Below, piece by piece: positions 25,808-34,058 of a DNA stretch of 64,000 nucleotides (position 1 is the first letter of the stretch; the number at the start of each line of letters is the position of its first letter). Below the pieces are notes generated by a model. The model was not told the DNA's origin and did not search any database. It saw nothing but the letters and a program-made list of their open reading frames with translations. Origin of the DNA: Suilimivivens sp963650485 (lineage in GTDB: Bacteria; Bacillota; Clostridia; Lachnospirales; Lachnospiraceae); NCBI GenBank assembly GCA_963650485.1, contig CAVJLN010000003.1:1-64000 (forward strand), written 5' to 3'. Made by a program: the position numbers and the translations under genes.

Positions 25808-27546
25808 AGCTTGATAATCAATGTATTGAAGCCGTGATAACGCCGATAGAAGAATTCCTTGGCCTGTTGCTTGATCACTAAGATTCCCATGCTGTCCATA
25901 TCGAAGGCTTCCTTTCGACTGGCACGGTGCGTTTCCATACTGAAGGGATTAAAGGTTGTAGCATCATCTCGCAGGTGAAGCTCCAGTACGTTGTTTTCTT
26001 CCATGATGGCTGTGAGCTGGATATATCCATCTGTTCTTCCGTGAAAGCCATATTTCAGGATGGCCATACCGATTTCTTCCACCGTCATGACAGCCATCAT
26101 CTGTTGTTTGGGACTGACATTCCAGAGTTTGCAGAAGTCTTCGAGCTCTGTACATATGTCCATAACTCCGCTGGTACTGCTGGAAATTGTCCGCTGGAAA
26201 ATCCGTTCTCCGGGCAGATCCCTCATCTGGTAACGGCCGCCGATGCCAAGCAGCAAAAAAATAATCAGAGAACCGACCTCAGTCAACAAAAACAGCAGCC
26301 AGAAAAGCGGCAGACCAAGGCGGAAGCACAAAAAGGTTGCAGGAAGCAGCAATGCCGCCCCGCGAAGTGTTTCCAGCAGAAAAGCCGGTTTTTCATTTTC
26401 GCATGCCTGATAATAGCAGCACAGAAGAATGTTGATGCCTGCAAATATTGCAGCAATACAGTAAAGCCGCAAGGCAATGCATGTCGGAGGCTCTGCAGAG
26501 CTTCCGGCGATACCGAACAGCCTGCATACTTCTGAGGGGAACATGCTGATCATGAAAATGACAGCACAGCCTGTACAAAGACCGGCTGCAAATCCAAGCT
26601 TTGCTGCATTTTGTATACCGAATCGGTTATGCTCACCGTGATAGGTAGACAGAATGGGCTGCATGGAATGTCCGATTCCCTCGAACAGATAAAGGATAAA
26701 GCAGGAGATGTTCTGGATTACATCAAAAACAGCTACTGCCTCTTCCCCTCCGAGCCGGATCAGCAGATGGTTGCTGATAAACAGGAAAACCATCAGATAC
26801 AGATATTGTATGGAGGTTGACAGACCTGCCTTCAGGTTCGAAAATGCAGGAGAAAGCCAACGCTTCTCAGGGAATGCAAAGTGTAAATCATGCTTCCGGT
26901 TTAAGAAGTAGGGAAGATAGATACCGATGGTAACCGTCTGACCCAATGCGGTAGACAAGGCTGCTCCCTGTGCTCCCATATTCCATACGATAACCAGCAC
27001 GATATTCAACAGAATATCACAAATGTTTCCAATGGCAGTCCCAATGCCTGCGAAATACTGTTTGTTGGCATTCCGCAGGTAATAGCTTAAAATATTGGAC
27101 ATATAAAATAAAGGCGTCGTTAACAGAAGAATATGCAGATAGCTTTTCGTGGATTCGTATAAGAGGCCATCCGTACTATGTGTCCCCAAAAGAGCCAGTA
27201 ATGGCTCGATAAATACACTTCCCAGGACGGCAGCAGTGATACTGAGTCCCAGTGCTAACCAGACTACACTGTGAAAGCAGTCAGATGCTTCTTTGGTTTT
27301 CCCCTGTCCAAGCAGATGGGAATAATGGATGGCACCGCCCAGACCAAGCCCGTGGGCAAACATACAGTTGACTGCATAAACCGGGAGAATCAGGCTGATG
27401 GTTGCAAGCCCGACCGCTCCGAGCTTCTGTCCGACAACGATGGCATCCATCATGTCGCTTACGGCAAAAAAGAAGGATGTCAGCATGGCAGGACGCCATA
27501 GAGCAAAGAACATTCGCCTGGTAAAACGATCCTTTGACTGGCTCAT
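25804..27546 (-). CDS. MATE transporter fused to an RsbW/SpoIIAB-like HATPase domain
   Basis: 580 aa. Residues 1 to about 440 are a twelve-span MATE-type transporter (SDMMDAIVVGQKLGAVGLATI near 30). The last 130 residues are a soluble GHKL domain like anti-sigma factor kinases: N-box region VMTVEEIGMAILKYGF, G1 region LRDDATTFNPF, and the closing MGILVIKQQAKEFFYRRYHGFNTLIIKL, given here as residues about 548-575. The usual N-box Asn is Gly and the G1 glycines are Ala/Thr, so kinase activity is doubtful; ATP or partner binding may remain. ATG 27546 begins 4 nt after the stop of the STAS gene, without a good Shine-Dalgarno of its own, which points to translational coupling. The stop lies in a palindromic repeat. 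A TTG at 27558 is the alternative start. Confidence 0.85.
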   Translation of the reverse strand: MSQSKDRFTRRMFFALWRPAMLTSFFFAVSDMMDAIVVGQKLGAVGLATISLILPVYAVNCMFAHGLGLGGAIHYSHLLGQGKTKEASDCFHSVVWLALGLSITAAVLGSVFIEPLLALLGTHSTDGLLYESTKSYLHILLLTTPLFYMSNILSYYLRNANKQYFAGIGTAIGNICDILLNIVLVIVWNMGAQGAALSTALGQTVTIGIYLPYFLNRKHDLHFAFPEKRWLSPAFSNLKAGLSTSIQYLYLMVFLFISNHLLIRLGGEEAVAVFDVIQNISCFILYLFEGIGHSMQPILSTYHGEHNRFGIQNAAKLGFAAGLCTGCAVIFMISMFPSEVCRLFGIAGSSAEPPTCIALRLYCIAAIFAGINILLCCYYQACENEKPAFLLETLRGAALLLPATFLCFRLGLPLFWLLFLLTEVGSLIIFLLLGIGGRYQMRDLPGERIFQRTISSSTSGVMDICTELEDFCKLWNVSPKQQMMAVMTVEEIGMAILKYGFHGRTDGYIQLTAIMEENNVLELHLRDDATTFNPFSMETHRASRKEAFDMDSMGILVIKQQAKEFFYRRYHGFNTLIIKL

Positions 27547-27550
27547 ATGA

Positions 27551-27847
27551 TTATTCAATATCCAGTATGTCCGTAAATCCGGTTACTTCGAAAATTTCCA
27601 TTATGGCTTCATTGACATTAGAAAGTACCATTTTACCCTGACGGTTCATGATTTTCTGGACGGATAATAAGACACGAAGTCCGGCAGAAGAAATATATTC
27701 AACCTCTGCAAAGTCCAGATACAGATCCGTGATGCCGTTCAGCTCCGCCTTTAATTCAGATTCCAACTGGGGCGCGGTAGTAGTATCGACACGACCCATG
27801 ATGGAGACCTTCAGTGAAGTGTTGTTTTTTGATTTCTTGATTTCCAT
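27551..27847 (-). CDS. STAS-domain anti-anti-sigma-factor-like protein
   Basis: 98 aa, a complete SpoIIAA/RsbV-type STAS domain. The phosphoacceptor loop reads VEYISSAGLRVLLSV near residue 52, with the two serines at the usual place. Members bind anti-sigma kinases and are switched by phosphorylation. Here the only visible partner is the RsbW-like tail of the MATE protein encoded next. RBS GGAGGAG before ATG 27847; promoter TTGAGA-N17-TACAAT upstream on the minus strand. No sigma factor or PP2C phosphatase gene is in the window. Confidence 0.93.
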   Translation of the reverse strand: MEIKKSKNNTSLKVSIMGRVDTTTAPQLESELKAELNGITDLYLDFAEVEYISSAGLRVLLSVQKIMNRQGKMVLSNVNEAIMEIFEVTGFTDILDIE

Positions 27848-27922
27848 GGTTCTCCTCCAAATTGATCAGCTTATGAATGTGGTTTGAAACAGCTGTTTAT
27901 TGCTCGTTTTTATACCGCGCTT

Positions 27923-27951
27923 ATTGTACCACATGTTAAGAGGATTCTCAA
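27923..27951 (-). promoter_or_regulatory. Promoter of the STAS/MATE-ATPase operon
   Basis: On the minus strand TTGAGA (27951-27946) and TACAAT (27928-27923) are 17 nt apart. Start of transcription would be about 27916, some 70 nt before the ATG. It looks like a housekeeping sigma-A type promoter. Confidence 0.6.
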
Positions 27952-28015
27952 TGGAAAAGTAGTTGCTGCTATTTGTTCAGCAGTAATGCCAGCCCTGTTC
28001 AGATTGGTTATCGGA

Positions 28016-28044
28016 TTGTTTCATTCCTTCATCTATGATATAAT
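28016..28044 (+). promoter_or_regulatory. Promoter of the small alarmone synthetase gene
   Basis: TTGTTT (28016-28021) and TATAAT (28039-28044) with a 17-nt spacer. Transcription would begin about 28051, right at the half repeat GTAACTATTCAGAACTC (28053-28069), which would then be the 5' end of the mRNA. Confidence 0.6.
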
Positions 28045-28052
28045 AACCTCTG

Positions 28053-28069
28053 GTAACTATTCAGAACTC
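28053..28069. repeat. Half copy of the palindromic repeat in the alarmone synthetase leader
   Basis: GTAACTATTCAGAACTC has the left arm of the long class; the right arm is not obvious. It starts at the predicted transcription start of the gene at 28111. Confidence 0.55.
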
Positions 28070-28110
28070 TGTTCTATATTTCACTATGAAATGAGTTAAA
28101 GGAATCTGCT

Positions 28111-28857
28111 ATGGGAATACAGGAAAAGAAACAAGAAGAAAATATAAAAGAAATAATGAAAGAAGTAAACGAAGCAAAAGAAGACAAGCGGCTTCCGGGA
28201 GTGGAAGAGCTGGCTGATTTCCGGGAACTCATACAGGATGCCCGGGAGCTTATGGGTCGATACCGTTGCGCGATCATGGAGGTAGAGACGAAGTTTAAGG
28301 TCCTGAATGAAGAACTTTCCCTGCAGAACGATCATAATCCGATCGAAAGCATCAAGTCCCGATTGAAATCGACAGAGAGCATCTATGGGAAGATGAAAAG
28401 AAAAGGGCTTCCTATGACACTGGAGGCAATTGAGGGAAATCTGTTTGATATCGCAGGGGTGCGCGTGATCTGTTCTTTTATCGATGATATATACATGCTG
28501 GCGGACTGCCTGATCCGGCAGGACGATGTCACACTGATTGAAATGAAGGATTATATCCGTAATCCGAAGGGAAACGGATATCGCAGCTTACACCTGATCA
28601 TCGGTGTCCCGATTTTTCTGCAGAATGAGAAGCGGAATGTAAAGGTGGAGGTACAGCTTCGGACGATTGCGATGGAATTCTGGGCTAATCTGGAGCATCA
28701 GATGCGTTACAAGAAGGATCTGCAGCCAAAGCTTCTGGAAAAAATCTCCGCTGAACTGAGTGACTGCGCAAAGACCAGTGCGGAGCTTGACCTCCGGATG
28801 CAGGAAATACGTTATACCATAGAGCTTTCTGATGGAAAGGAGGAAAGCGCCGGATAA
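28111..28857 (+). CDS. relQ: Small alarmone synthetase (RelQ/YjbM-type GTP pyrophosphokinase)
   Basis: 248 aa, synthetase domain only. RLKSTESIYGKMKRKG near residue 95 (ATP-binding), FDIAGVRVIC near 118, KDYIRNPKGNGYRSLHL near 155 (GTP-binding) and VEVQLRTIAMEFWANLEHQ near 185 (catalytic Glu) are all present. There is no HD hydrolase and no TGS domain. It makes (p)ppGpp or pGpp from ATP and GTP or GDP under cell-wall or other stress. A charged N-terminal 40 residues precede the domain. RBS AAAGGA; divergent from the STAS operon. Confidence 0.92.
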   Translation: MGIQEKKQEENIKEIMKEVNEAKEDKRLPGVEELADFRELIQDARELMGRYRCAIMEVETKFKVLNEELSLQNDHNPIESIKSRLKSTESIYGKMKRKGLPMTLEAIEGNLFDIAGVRVICSFIDDIYMLADCLIRQDDVTLIEMKDYIRNPKGNGYRSLHLIIGVPIFLQNEKRNVKVEVQLRTIAMEFWANLEHQMRYKKDLQPKLLEKISAELSDCAKTSAELDLRMQEIRYTIELSDGKEESAG

Positions 28858-28891
28858 AGACAGAAGAGATACGAATGCAGGATTTTGCATC

Positions 28892-28918
28892 GTAACTGTG
28901 AAGGCACGAAACAGTTAC
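28892..28918. repeat. Dispersed palindromic repeat, short class
   Basis: GTAACTGT-GAAGGCACGAA-ACAGTTAC, a perfect 8-bp inverted repeat with the GAAGG spacer of the class. It lies between the alarmone synthetase and the next gene. Confidence 0.75.
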
Positions 28919-28959
28919 GTTACAACATGATAATAGACATGATAAGAAAGGAAAAGAAA

Positions 28960-29550
28960 ATGGTTACGAATAAGTGTATTTTAACAGGTGGAGAAGAAGA
29001 TCTGATGGATGTCTTAAAGGAGGTTGAAATTGCGGCAGTTTATAACAGACTCCCGCATAAGCCGGCGATTCACTTAAGACTTCTTGCAGAAGAAATGATT
29101 GGTATTGAACGGGGGATTCTTGGATTCGTCCGCGGAGAGTTTTATATGGAAAATGAGAAGAATGAATATAAGCTCCATCTGGATGCCCAGCTTCATCTTG
29201 AGGAAGCAGAGAAAGAAGCCTTTGTGAAGGTTTCTTCCAGCAAGAGTAATGAGGTATATAAGGGATTTAAAGGTAAGATCTTAAAGGCAATTGATACCAT
29301 GACCGGTGCGAGTGTTCCTGAAATGGCGGTTGCCTCCAATTATCTTGAAAATCAGGTGATTACCGGATTCCAGAGTAATGGTATGGATTTGTGGCAGCTT
29401 ACAAGATATGAAGAAGAAAACAGGGACAACCGGGAAATCTGGGATGAGCTGGAGAAGTCAATTGTAGCCAGTCTGGCAGATGAAATTCTGATTGGCTTCC
29501 GTGAGGGTCAGCTAAAGATGACGGTAATTAAAAAGTTTCCAAATGTATAG
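28960..29550 (+). CDS. Unrecognised protein, possibly a degenerate GHKL/HATPase fold
   Basis: 196 aa, soluble, acidic. I do not recognise a named family. The order helix with IHLRLLAEEMIGIERGIL (residues about 41-58, two Glu where N-box proteins have them), a beta strand pair GEFYMENEKNEYKLHLDAQ, and a final strand QLKMTVIKKF recalls the anti-sigma kinase fold, but the Asp-x-Gly-x-Gly of the ATP site is missing. ATG 28960 has AAGGAAAAG upstream; the frame is open further up through the palindromic repeat, which I do not think is coding. It is followed after 31 nt by the glycerol operon and may be cotranscribed. Confidence 0.65.
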   Translation: MVTNKCILTGGEEDLMDVLKEVEIAAVYNRLPHKPAIHLRLLAEEMIGIERGILGFVRGEFYMENEKNEYKLHLDAQLHLEEAEKEAFVKVSSSKSNEVYKGFKGKILKAIDTMTGASVPEMAVASNYLENQVITGFQSNGMDLWQLTRYEEENRDNREIWDELEKSIVASLADEILIGFREGQLKMTVIKKFPNV

Positions 29551-29581
29551 TGGCGGCTGCCGGAACAGAGAGGGATTGGGT

Positions 29582-31102
29582 ATGTATGATGTAGTGATTA
29601 TTGGGGCAGGGGTAAACGGAAGTGCCATTGCAAGAGAATTGTCAAAGTATCAGCTGAAAACTGCAGTTCTGGAACGCTGTACGGATATCTGTGAAGGCAC
29701 CTCGAAGGCAAACAGCGGCATTGCCCATGCCGGATATGATGCCAAGAACGGAACATTAAAGGCGAAGCTGAACGTGGCAGGAAGCCGGATGCTCCGGCAG
29801 CTTTCGCGAGAGCTTGATTTTGCATATAAGCAGAATGGTTCCCTGGTGCTTTGCTTTGATGATAAGGATCGGAATAAATTAGAGGAGCTTCTGCATCGTG
29901 GAGAACAAAACGGTGTGGAAGATCTTCGGATTGTAGAAAGAGAGGAGCTGCTGAAGCTGGAGCCGGAGATCGGCGATCAGGCAGTGGCTGCTCTTTATGT
30001 GCCTACAGGAGGCATTGTCTGTCCGTTCGGACTTACGATTGCGCTCGCGGAAAATGCAGCAGTGAACGGTGTGGAATTTAATCTTGGAACGAAAGTAACC
30101 GGAATTGAGAAAATCCATGCAGATGCAGCAAAGGAAGGTGAGGGAGCATACCGGATTCATACCACAGCTCCGGATGGTACACAGAGGGACTACGAAGCAA
30201 AAACAGTCATTAATGCAGCCGGTGTTTATGCAGATCAGATTCATAATATGGTAAGTGATCAGAAGATTGAGATTGAGCCCCGTAAGGGAGAGTATCTCCT
30301 TTGTGACAAGAGTGTCGGAAAGATGGTGAGCCATACGCTTTTCCAGCTTCCTACCGCATTGGGTAAAGGAATTCTCGTAACTCCAACCGTTCATGGCAAT
30401 CTGCTGATCGGACCGACCGCGGAGGATCAGGAGAACAAAGAGGGTGTGGACACCTCAAGCGCAGGCCTTACTCTTGTGAAAGAAAAGGCAGCCTTAAGCG
30501 TGAAGGAAGTGCCGCTTCGTCAGGTGATTACTTCTTTTGCAGGACTCCGTGCAAGACTTGTGAAGGGAACAGAGCTTAAGAACAAAGAAGGACTTTATTA
30601 CAAAGAGGATGACTTTATGATCGGAGAAGTGCCGGATGCGCCGGGATTTATTGATGTGGCAGGCATGGAATCTCCGGGATTATCGTGTGCTCCGGCAACC
30701 GGAGAATATGTGGCAGATCTCGTGGCCGGGATTTTGAAACCGCAGAAGAAGGATGACTTCATTGCGGCCAGAAAGGGAATACCGAGTATGGCGCTTGCAA
30801 CCGATGAAGAGAGGCATGCTCTGATTCAGCAGAATCCGGCCTATGCGAATATTATCTGTCGATGCGAGATGGTATCCGAGGGGGAGATTCTGGATGCGAT
30901 TCACCGTCCTCTCGGGGCAACGACGACCGATGGCGTGAAGCGCAGAACACGTGCCGGTATGGGAAGATGCCAGTCGGGCTTCTGCAATCCGAGGGTAGTC
31001 GAAATTCTGGCGCGGGAATTGTCGGTAGACGAAAGCAGAATTCAGAAAGCCCAGGAAGGATCTTATTATGTACTTCCGGAAGAAGATGGGGAGGACTTGT
31101 AG
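29582..31102 (+). CDS. FAD-dependent glycerol-3-phosphate dehydrogenase-like oxidoreductase with BFD-type [2Fe-2S] domain
   Basis: 506 aa. FAD-binding VVIIGAGVNGSAIAREL at the N-terminus, the DAO fold with CEGTSKANSGIAHAGYD, and a C-terminal cysteine domain IICRCEMVSEGEIL ... TRAGMGRCQSGFCNPRV (four Cys) as in GlpA and BFD-like proteins. It would oxidise glycerol-3-phosphate to dihydroxyacetone phosphate. ATG 29582 has GAGAGGG upstream; an open extension to 29543 overlaps the previous gene. The next gene begins one base after the stop, and glycerol kinase follows, which supports the glycerol role. Confidence 0.88.
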   Translation: MYDVVIIGAGVNGSAIARELSKYQLKTAVLERCTDICEGTSKANSGIAHAGYDAKNGTLKAKLNVAGSRMLRQLSRELDFAYKQNGSLVLCFDDKDRNKLEELLHRGEQNGVEDLRIVEREELLKLEPEIGDQAVAALYVPTGGIVCPFGLTIALAENAAVNGVEFNLGTKVTGIEKIHADAAKEGEGAYRIHTTAPDGTQRDYEAKTVINAAGVYADQIHNMVSDQKIEIEPRKGEYLLCDKSVGKMVSHTLFQLPTALGKGILVTPTVHGNLLIGPTAEDQENKEGVDTSSAGLTLVKEKAALSVKEVPLRQVITSFAGLRARLVKGTELKNKEGLYYKEDDFMIGEVPDAPGFIDVAGMESPGLSCAPATGEYVADLVAGILKPQKKDDFIAARKGIPSMALATDEERHALIQQNPAYANIICRCEMVSEGEILDAIHRPLGATTTDGVKRRTRAGMGRCQSGFCNPRVVEILARELSVDESRIQKAQEGSYYVLPEEDGEDL

Positions 31103-31103
31103 G

Positions 31104-32510
31104 ATGAAAGCAGAACTTGTTGTTATTGGCGGCGGGCCTGCGGGCATGGCAGCAGCCCTTGCCGCGGAAGGAAAGGGTATTAAGGACATTCTGATCCTTG
31201 AGAGGGACAGGGAGCTTGGCGGAATCCTGAATCAGTGCATTCACAATGGATTCGGACTTCACACCTTCAAGGAAGAGCTGACAGGACCGGAATATGCGAA
31301 CCGTTATGTAGAAAAGATAAAGGCTTCCGGTGTGAAGTATCTGTTGAATACCATGGTAGTAGATGTGCAGGGCGGTAAAACGTGTGTGGTTACGGCGATG
31401 AATAAGGAACAGGGCATGTTTCAGATCGAGTGCAAAGCAGTGGCGCTTGCCATGGGATGCCGGGAACGTTCACGTGGAGCCATGAACATTCCGGGATATC
31501 GTCCGGCAGGTGTGTTTTCAGCCGGAACAGCACAGCGCTATGTCAATATTGAAGGCAGGCTTCCGGGCAGGAGTGTCGTTGTATTAGGCTCCGGAGATAT
31601 TGGTCTGATTATGGCGCGGCGTATGACACTGCAGGGCGCAAAGGTAAAACTCGTTGCGGAGATTATGCCGTATTCGGGCGGCTTACGGAGAAATATTGCA
31701 CAGTGTCTGGACGATTATGATATTCCGCTGATGCTCAGTCATACGGTGACACAGATCCATGGAGCAGACCGGATTGAGGGTGTTACCATTTCCAGGGTGG
31801 ATGAGAATCTAAAACCCATTCCGGGCAGCGAACAGTATGTGGAATGCGATACACTCCTTCTTTCCTGTGGTCTGATTCCGGAGAACGAGCTGAGTATCCA
31901 GGCAGGTGCACAGATGGATTCCATGACGCAGGGACCTGTGGTTAACGCGAAGCTGGAAACAACGGTAGAAGGTGTCTTTGCCTGTGGAAATGTCCTCCAC
32001 GTACATGATCTTGTCGATCACGTATCGGAGGAAGCGGTTCATGCAGGAGAATATGCAGCAGAGCATATTTTGCAGGGAGAAGAGGACTGGGGAGAAGCGG
32101 TCCGCCTGAAAATTCCTGCGAAATCCAAGAATACTATTCCGGAAGGATTTGATAAAAGCAGTCAGGTGATCTGTATCGGATGTCCGCTGGGATGTCTGGT
32201 TACCGTTAAGAGGAATGATGACGGAATACTTGATATTACGGGAAATACCTGTCCGAAGGGTGAGGCTTACGCACGGAATGAGTTTACGGCGCCTGTCCGG
32301 ACACTGACCTCTTTAATAAAGGTAGAGGGCAGAAGAAATCAGGTGGTTTCAGTGAAAACAAATGGTGAAATCCCGAAGGGAAAGATTGGCGAATGTATGG
32401 GGATTCTCCGTAAGGCGGTGGCAGCAGCACCGATCCGGGTAGGAGACATTCTGATTTCCAATATTGCAGATACCGGAATCGATATTGTGGCAACATCTGC
32501 AATGGAATAG
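31104..32510 (+). CDS. NAD(P)/FAD-dependent oxidoreductase with C-terminal DUF1667 domain
   Basis: 468 aa. LVVIGGGPAGMAAALAA is the FAD site, and VVVLGSGDIGLIMARRM near residue 165 the NAD site. CIGCPLGCLVTV near 357 and TCPKGEAYA near 385 are the cysteine pairs of the DUF1667 module, which in this family sits at the end or in a separate small protein. It is the expected electron-transfer partner of the neighbouring dehydrogenase (GlpB-like role). RBS GGGGAGGA lies in the end of the previous gene; ATG 31104. Confidence 0.87.
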   Translation: MKAELVVIGGGPAGMAAALAAEGKGIKDILILERDRELGGILNQCIHNGFGLHTFKEELTGPEYANRYVEKIKASGVKYLLNTMVVDVQGGKTCVVTAMNKEQGMFQIECKAVALAMGCRERSRGAMNIPGYRPAGVFSAGTAQRYVNIEGRLPGRSVVVLGSGDIGLIMARRMTLQGAKVKLVAEIMPYSGGLRRNIAQCLDDYDIPLMLSHTVTQIHGADRIEGVTISRVDENLKPIPGSEQYVECDTLLLSCGLIPENELSIQAGAQMDSMTQGPVVNAKLETTVEGVFACGNVLHVHDLVDHVSEEAVHAGEYAAEHILQGEEDWGEAVRLKIPAKSKNTIPEGFDKSSQVICIGCPLGCLVTVKRNDDGILDITGNTCPKGEAYARNEFTAPVRTLTSLIKVEGRRNQVVSVKTNGEIPKGKIGECMGILRKAVAAAPIRVGDILISNIADTGIDIVATSAME

Positions 32511-32522
32511 GAGGTACGTGGT

Positions 32523-34037
32523 ATGGCAAAATATCTTATGGCATTGGATCAGGGTACGACCAGTTCCCGCTGTATTCTTTTTGAAAAGAACGGGGAAATT
32601 TACAGCATGGCACAGAAGGAATTCTCACAGATCTATCCACAGCCGGGGTGGGTGGAGCATGATCCGAGAGAAATCTGGGCTTCCCAGCTTGCCGTGACAA
32701 CGGAGGCGATGGCAAAGGTCATGGCACAGCCGGAGGACATTGCGGCAATCGGAATTACGAATCAGCGTGAAACAACTATTATCTGGGATCGAAAGACCGG
32801 GGAACCCATTTATAATGCGATTGTATGGCAGTGCAGGAGAACCGCAGACCGGATTGATGAGTTGGTGGCGCTTGGTTACAGCGATTTTATTAAAGAAAAG
32901 ACAGGACTTATTCCCGATGCGTATTTCAGCGCAACAAAGATTGCATGGATTCTGGATCATGTGGATGGAGCCAGAGAACGTGCAGAACGTGGGGAGCTGC
33001 TGTTTGGAACTGTGGACAGCTGGCTGATTTATAATCTCACCAAGGGTGAGGTTCATGTAACGGATTATACGAATGCATCCAGAACGATGCTGTTTGATAT
33101 TCATAAGCTGTGCTGGGATAAGGAGCTGCTTGCGCTTTTCCATATTCCAGAATGTATGCTTCCGGAGGTGAAGCCGTCAAGCTGTATCTATGGTTATACC
33201 GAAAGCTCTGTTTTGGGTGGTACGATTCCGATTGCCGGAATCGCCGGGGACCAGCAGGCGGCACTGTTCGGACAGTGCTGCTTTGAAAAGGGACAGGTGA
33301 AAAATACATATGGAACCGGCTGCTTCCTATTAATGAATACCGGGCGGGAAGCCATTGCTTCAAAGCACGGACTGCTTACCACCATTGCAGCAAGTACCTC
33401 CGCACAGGTGGAATATGCACTCGAGGGAAGTGTGTTCGTGGCAGGTGCCGCAATTCAGTGGCTTCGTGACGGTATGCGGATGATTAAAAAGGCATCGGAA
33501 ACGGAGAAATATGCGAATGGAGCAGAGGATACCGGAGGAGTTTATCTGGTTCCGGCTTTTGCCGGCATGGGTGCACCTTATTGGGATCCCTATGCAAGAG
33601 GAACGATTGTCGGAATTACCAGAGGCTGCCAGAAGGAGCACTTTATCCGGGCAACACTGGAATCCATTGCCTATCAGTCAGCGGATGTTCTGCATGCCAT
33701 GGAGGAAGATGTGGAGGTATCCATTGCCGGCTTGAAGGTGGATGGCGGCGCGAGTGCGAACGATTTTCTGATGCAGTTCCAGGCGGATATTCTGGGAGCC
33801 AGAGTTTATCGGCCGGAATGTATTGAGACGACAGCACTTGGTGCAGCATATCTTGCAGGACTTGCCTGTGGTTATTATAAGGATAAGGATGAAATTAAAG
33901 AAAACTGGCAGTTATCAACGGAGTTTACCCATCAGATGGGAGAAGAACACCGCAGACAGCTTCTGAAGGGCTGGAAGAGAGCGGTACGCTGTGCACTGGC
34001 CTGGGCTGATGATGAAGGCCGGATTACCGGGGAGTAG
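32523..34037 (+). CDS. glpK: Glycerol kinase
   Basis: 504 aa FGGY kinase of usual length. N-terminal LMALDQGTTSSRCILF (phosphate binding), WVEHDPREIW, ITNQRETTIIWDRKTGEPI, and GTVDSWLIYNLT, GIAGDQQAALFGQ are all family signatures. It phosphorylates glycerol to glycerol-3-phosphate, the substrate of the oxidoreductase pair upstream. Twelve nt after the previous gene, RBS AGGAGG. No glycerol facilitator gene is visible in the window. Confidence 0.97.
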   Translation: MAKYLMALDQGTTSSRCILFEKNGEIYSMAQKEFSQIYPQPGWVEHDPREIWASQLAVTTEAMAKVMAQPEDIAAIGITNQRETTIIWDRKTGEPIYNAIVWQCRRTADRIDELVALGYSDFIKEKTGLIPDAYFSATKIAWILDHVDGARERAERGELLFGTVDSWLIYNLTKGEVHVTDYTNASRTMLFDIHKLCWDKELLALFHIPECMLPEVKPSSCIYGYTESSVLGGTIPIAGIAGDQQAALFGQCCFEKGQVKNTYGTGCFLLMNTGREAIASKHGLLTTIAASTSAQVEYALEGSVFVAGAAIQWLRDGMRMIKKASETEKYANGAEDTGGVYLVPAFAGMGAPYWDPYARGTIVGITRGCQKEHFIRATLESIAYQSADVLHAMEEDVEVSIAGLKVDGGASANDFLMQFQADILGARVYRPECIETTALGAAYLAGLACGYYKDKDEIKENWQLSTEFTHQMGEEHRRQLLKGWKRAVRCALAWADDEGRITGE

Positions 34038-34058
34038 GGAAGAGGTATCGGACTTACA

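Noticed and set aside
28885..28959. Upstream extension of the gene at 28960
   Set aside because: It runs through the palindromic repeat at 28892-28918 and has no ribosome site; ATG 28960 has AAGGAAAAG.
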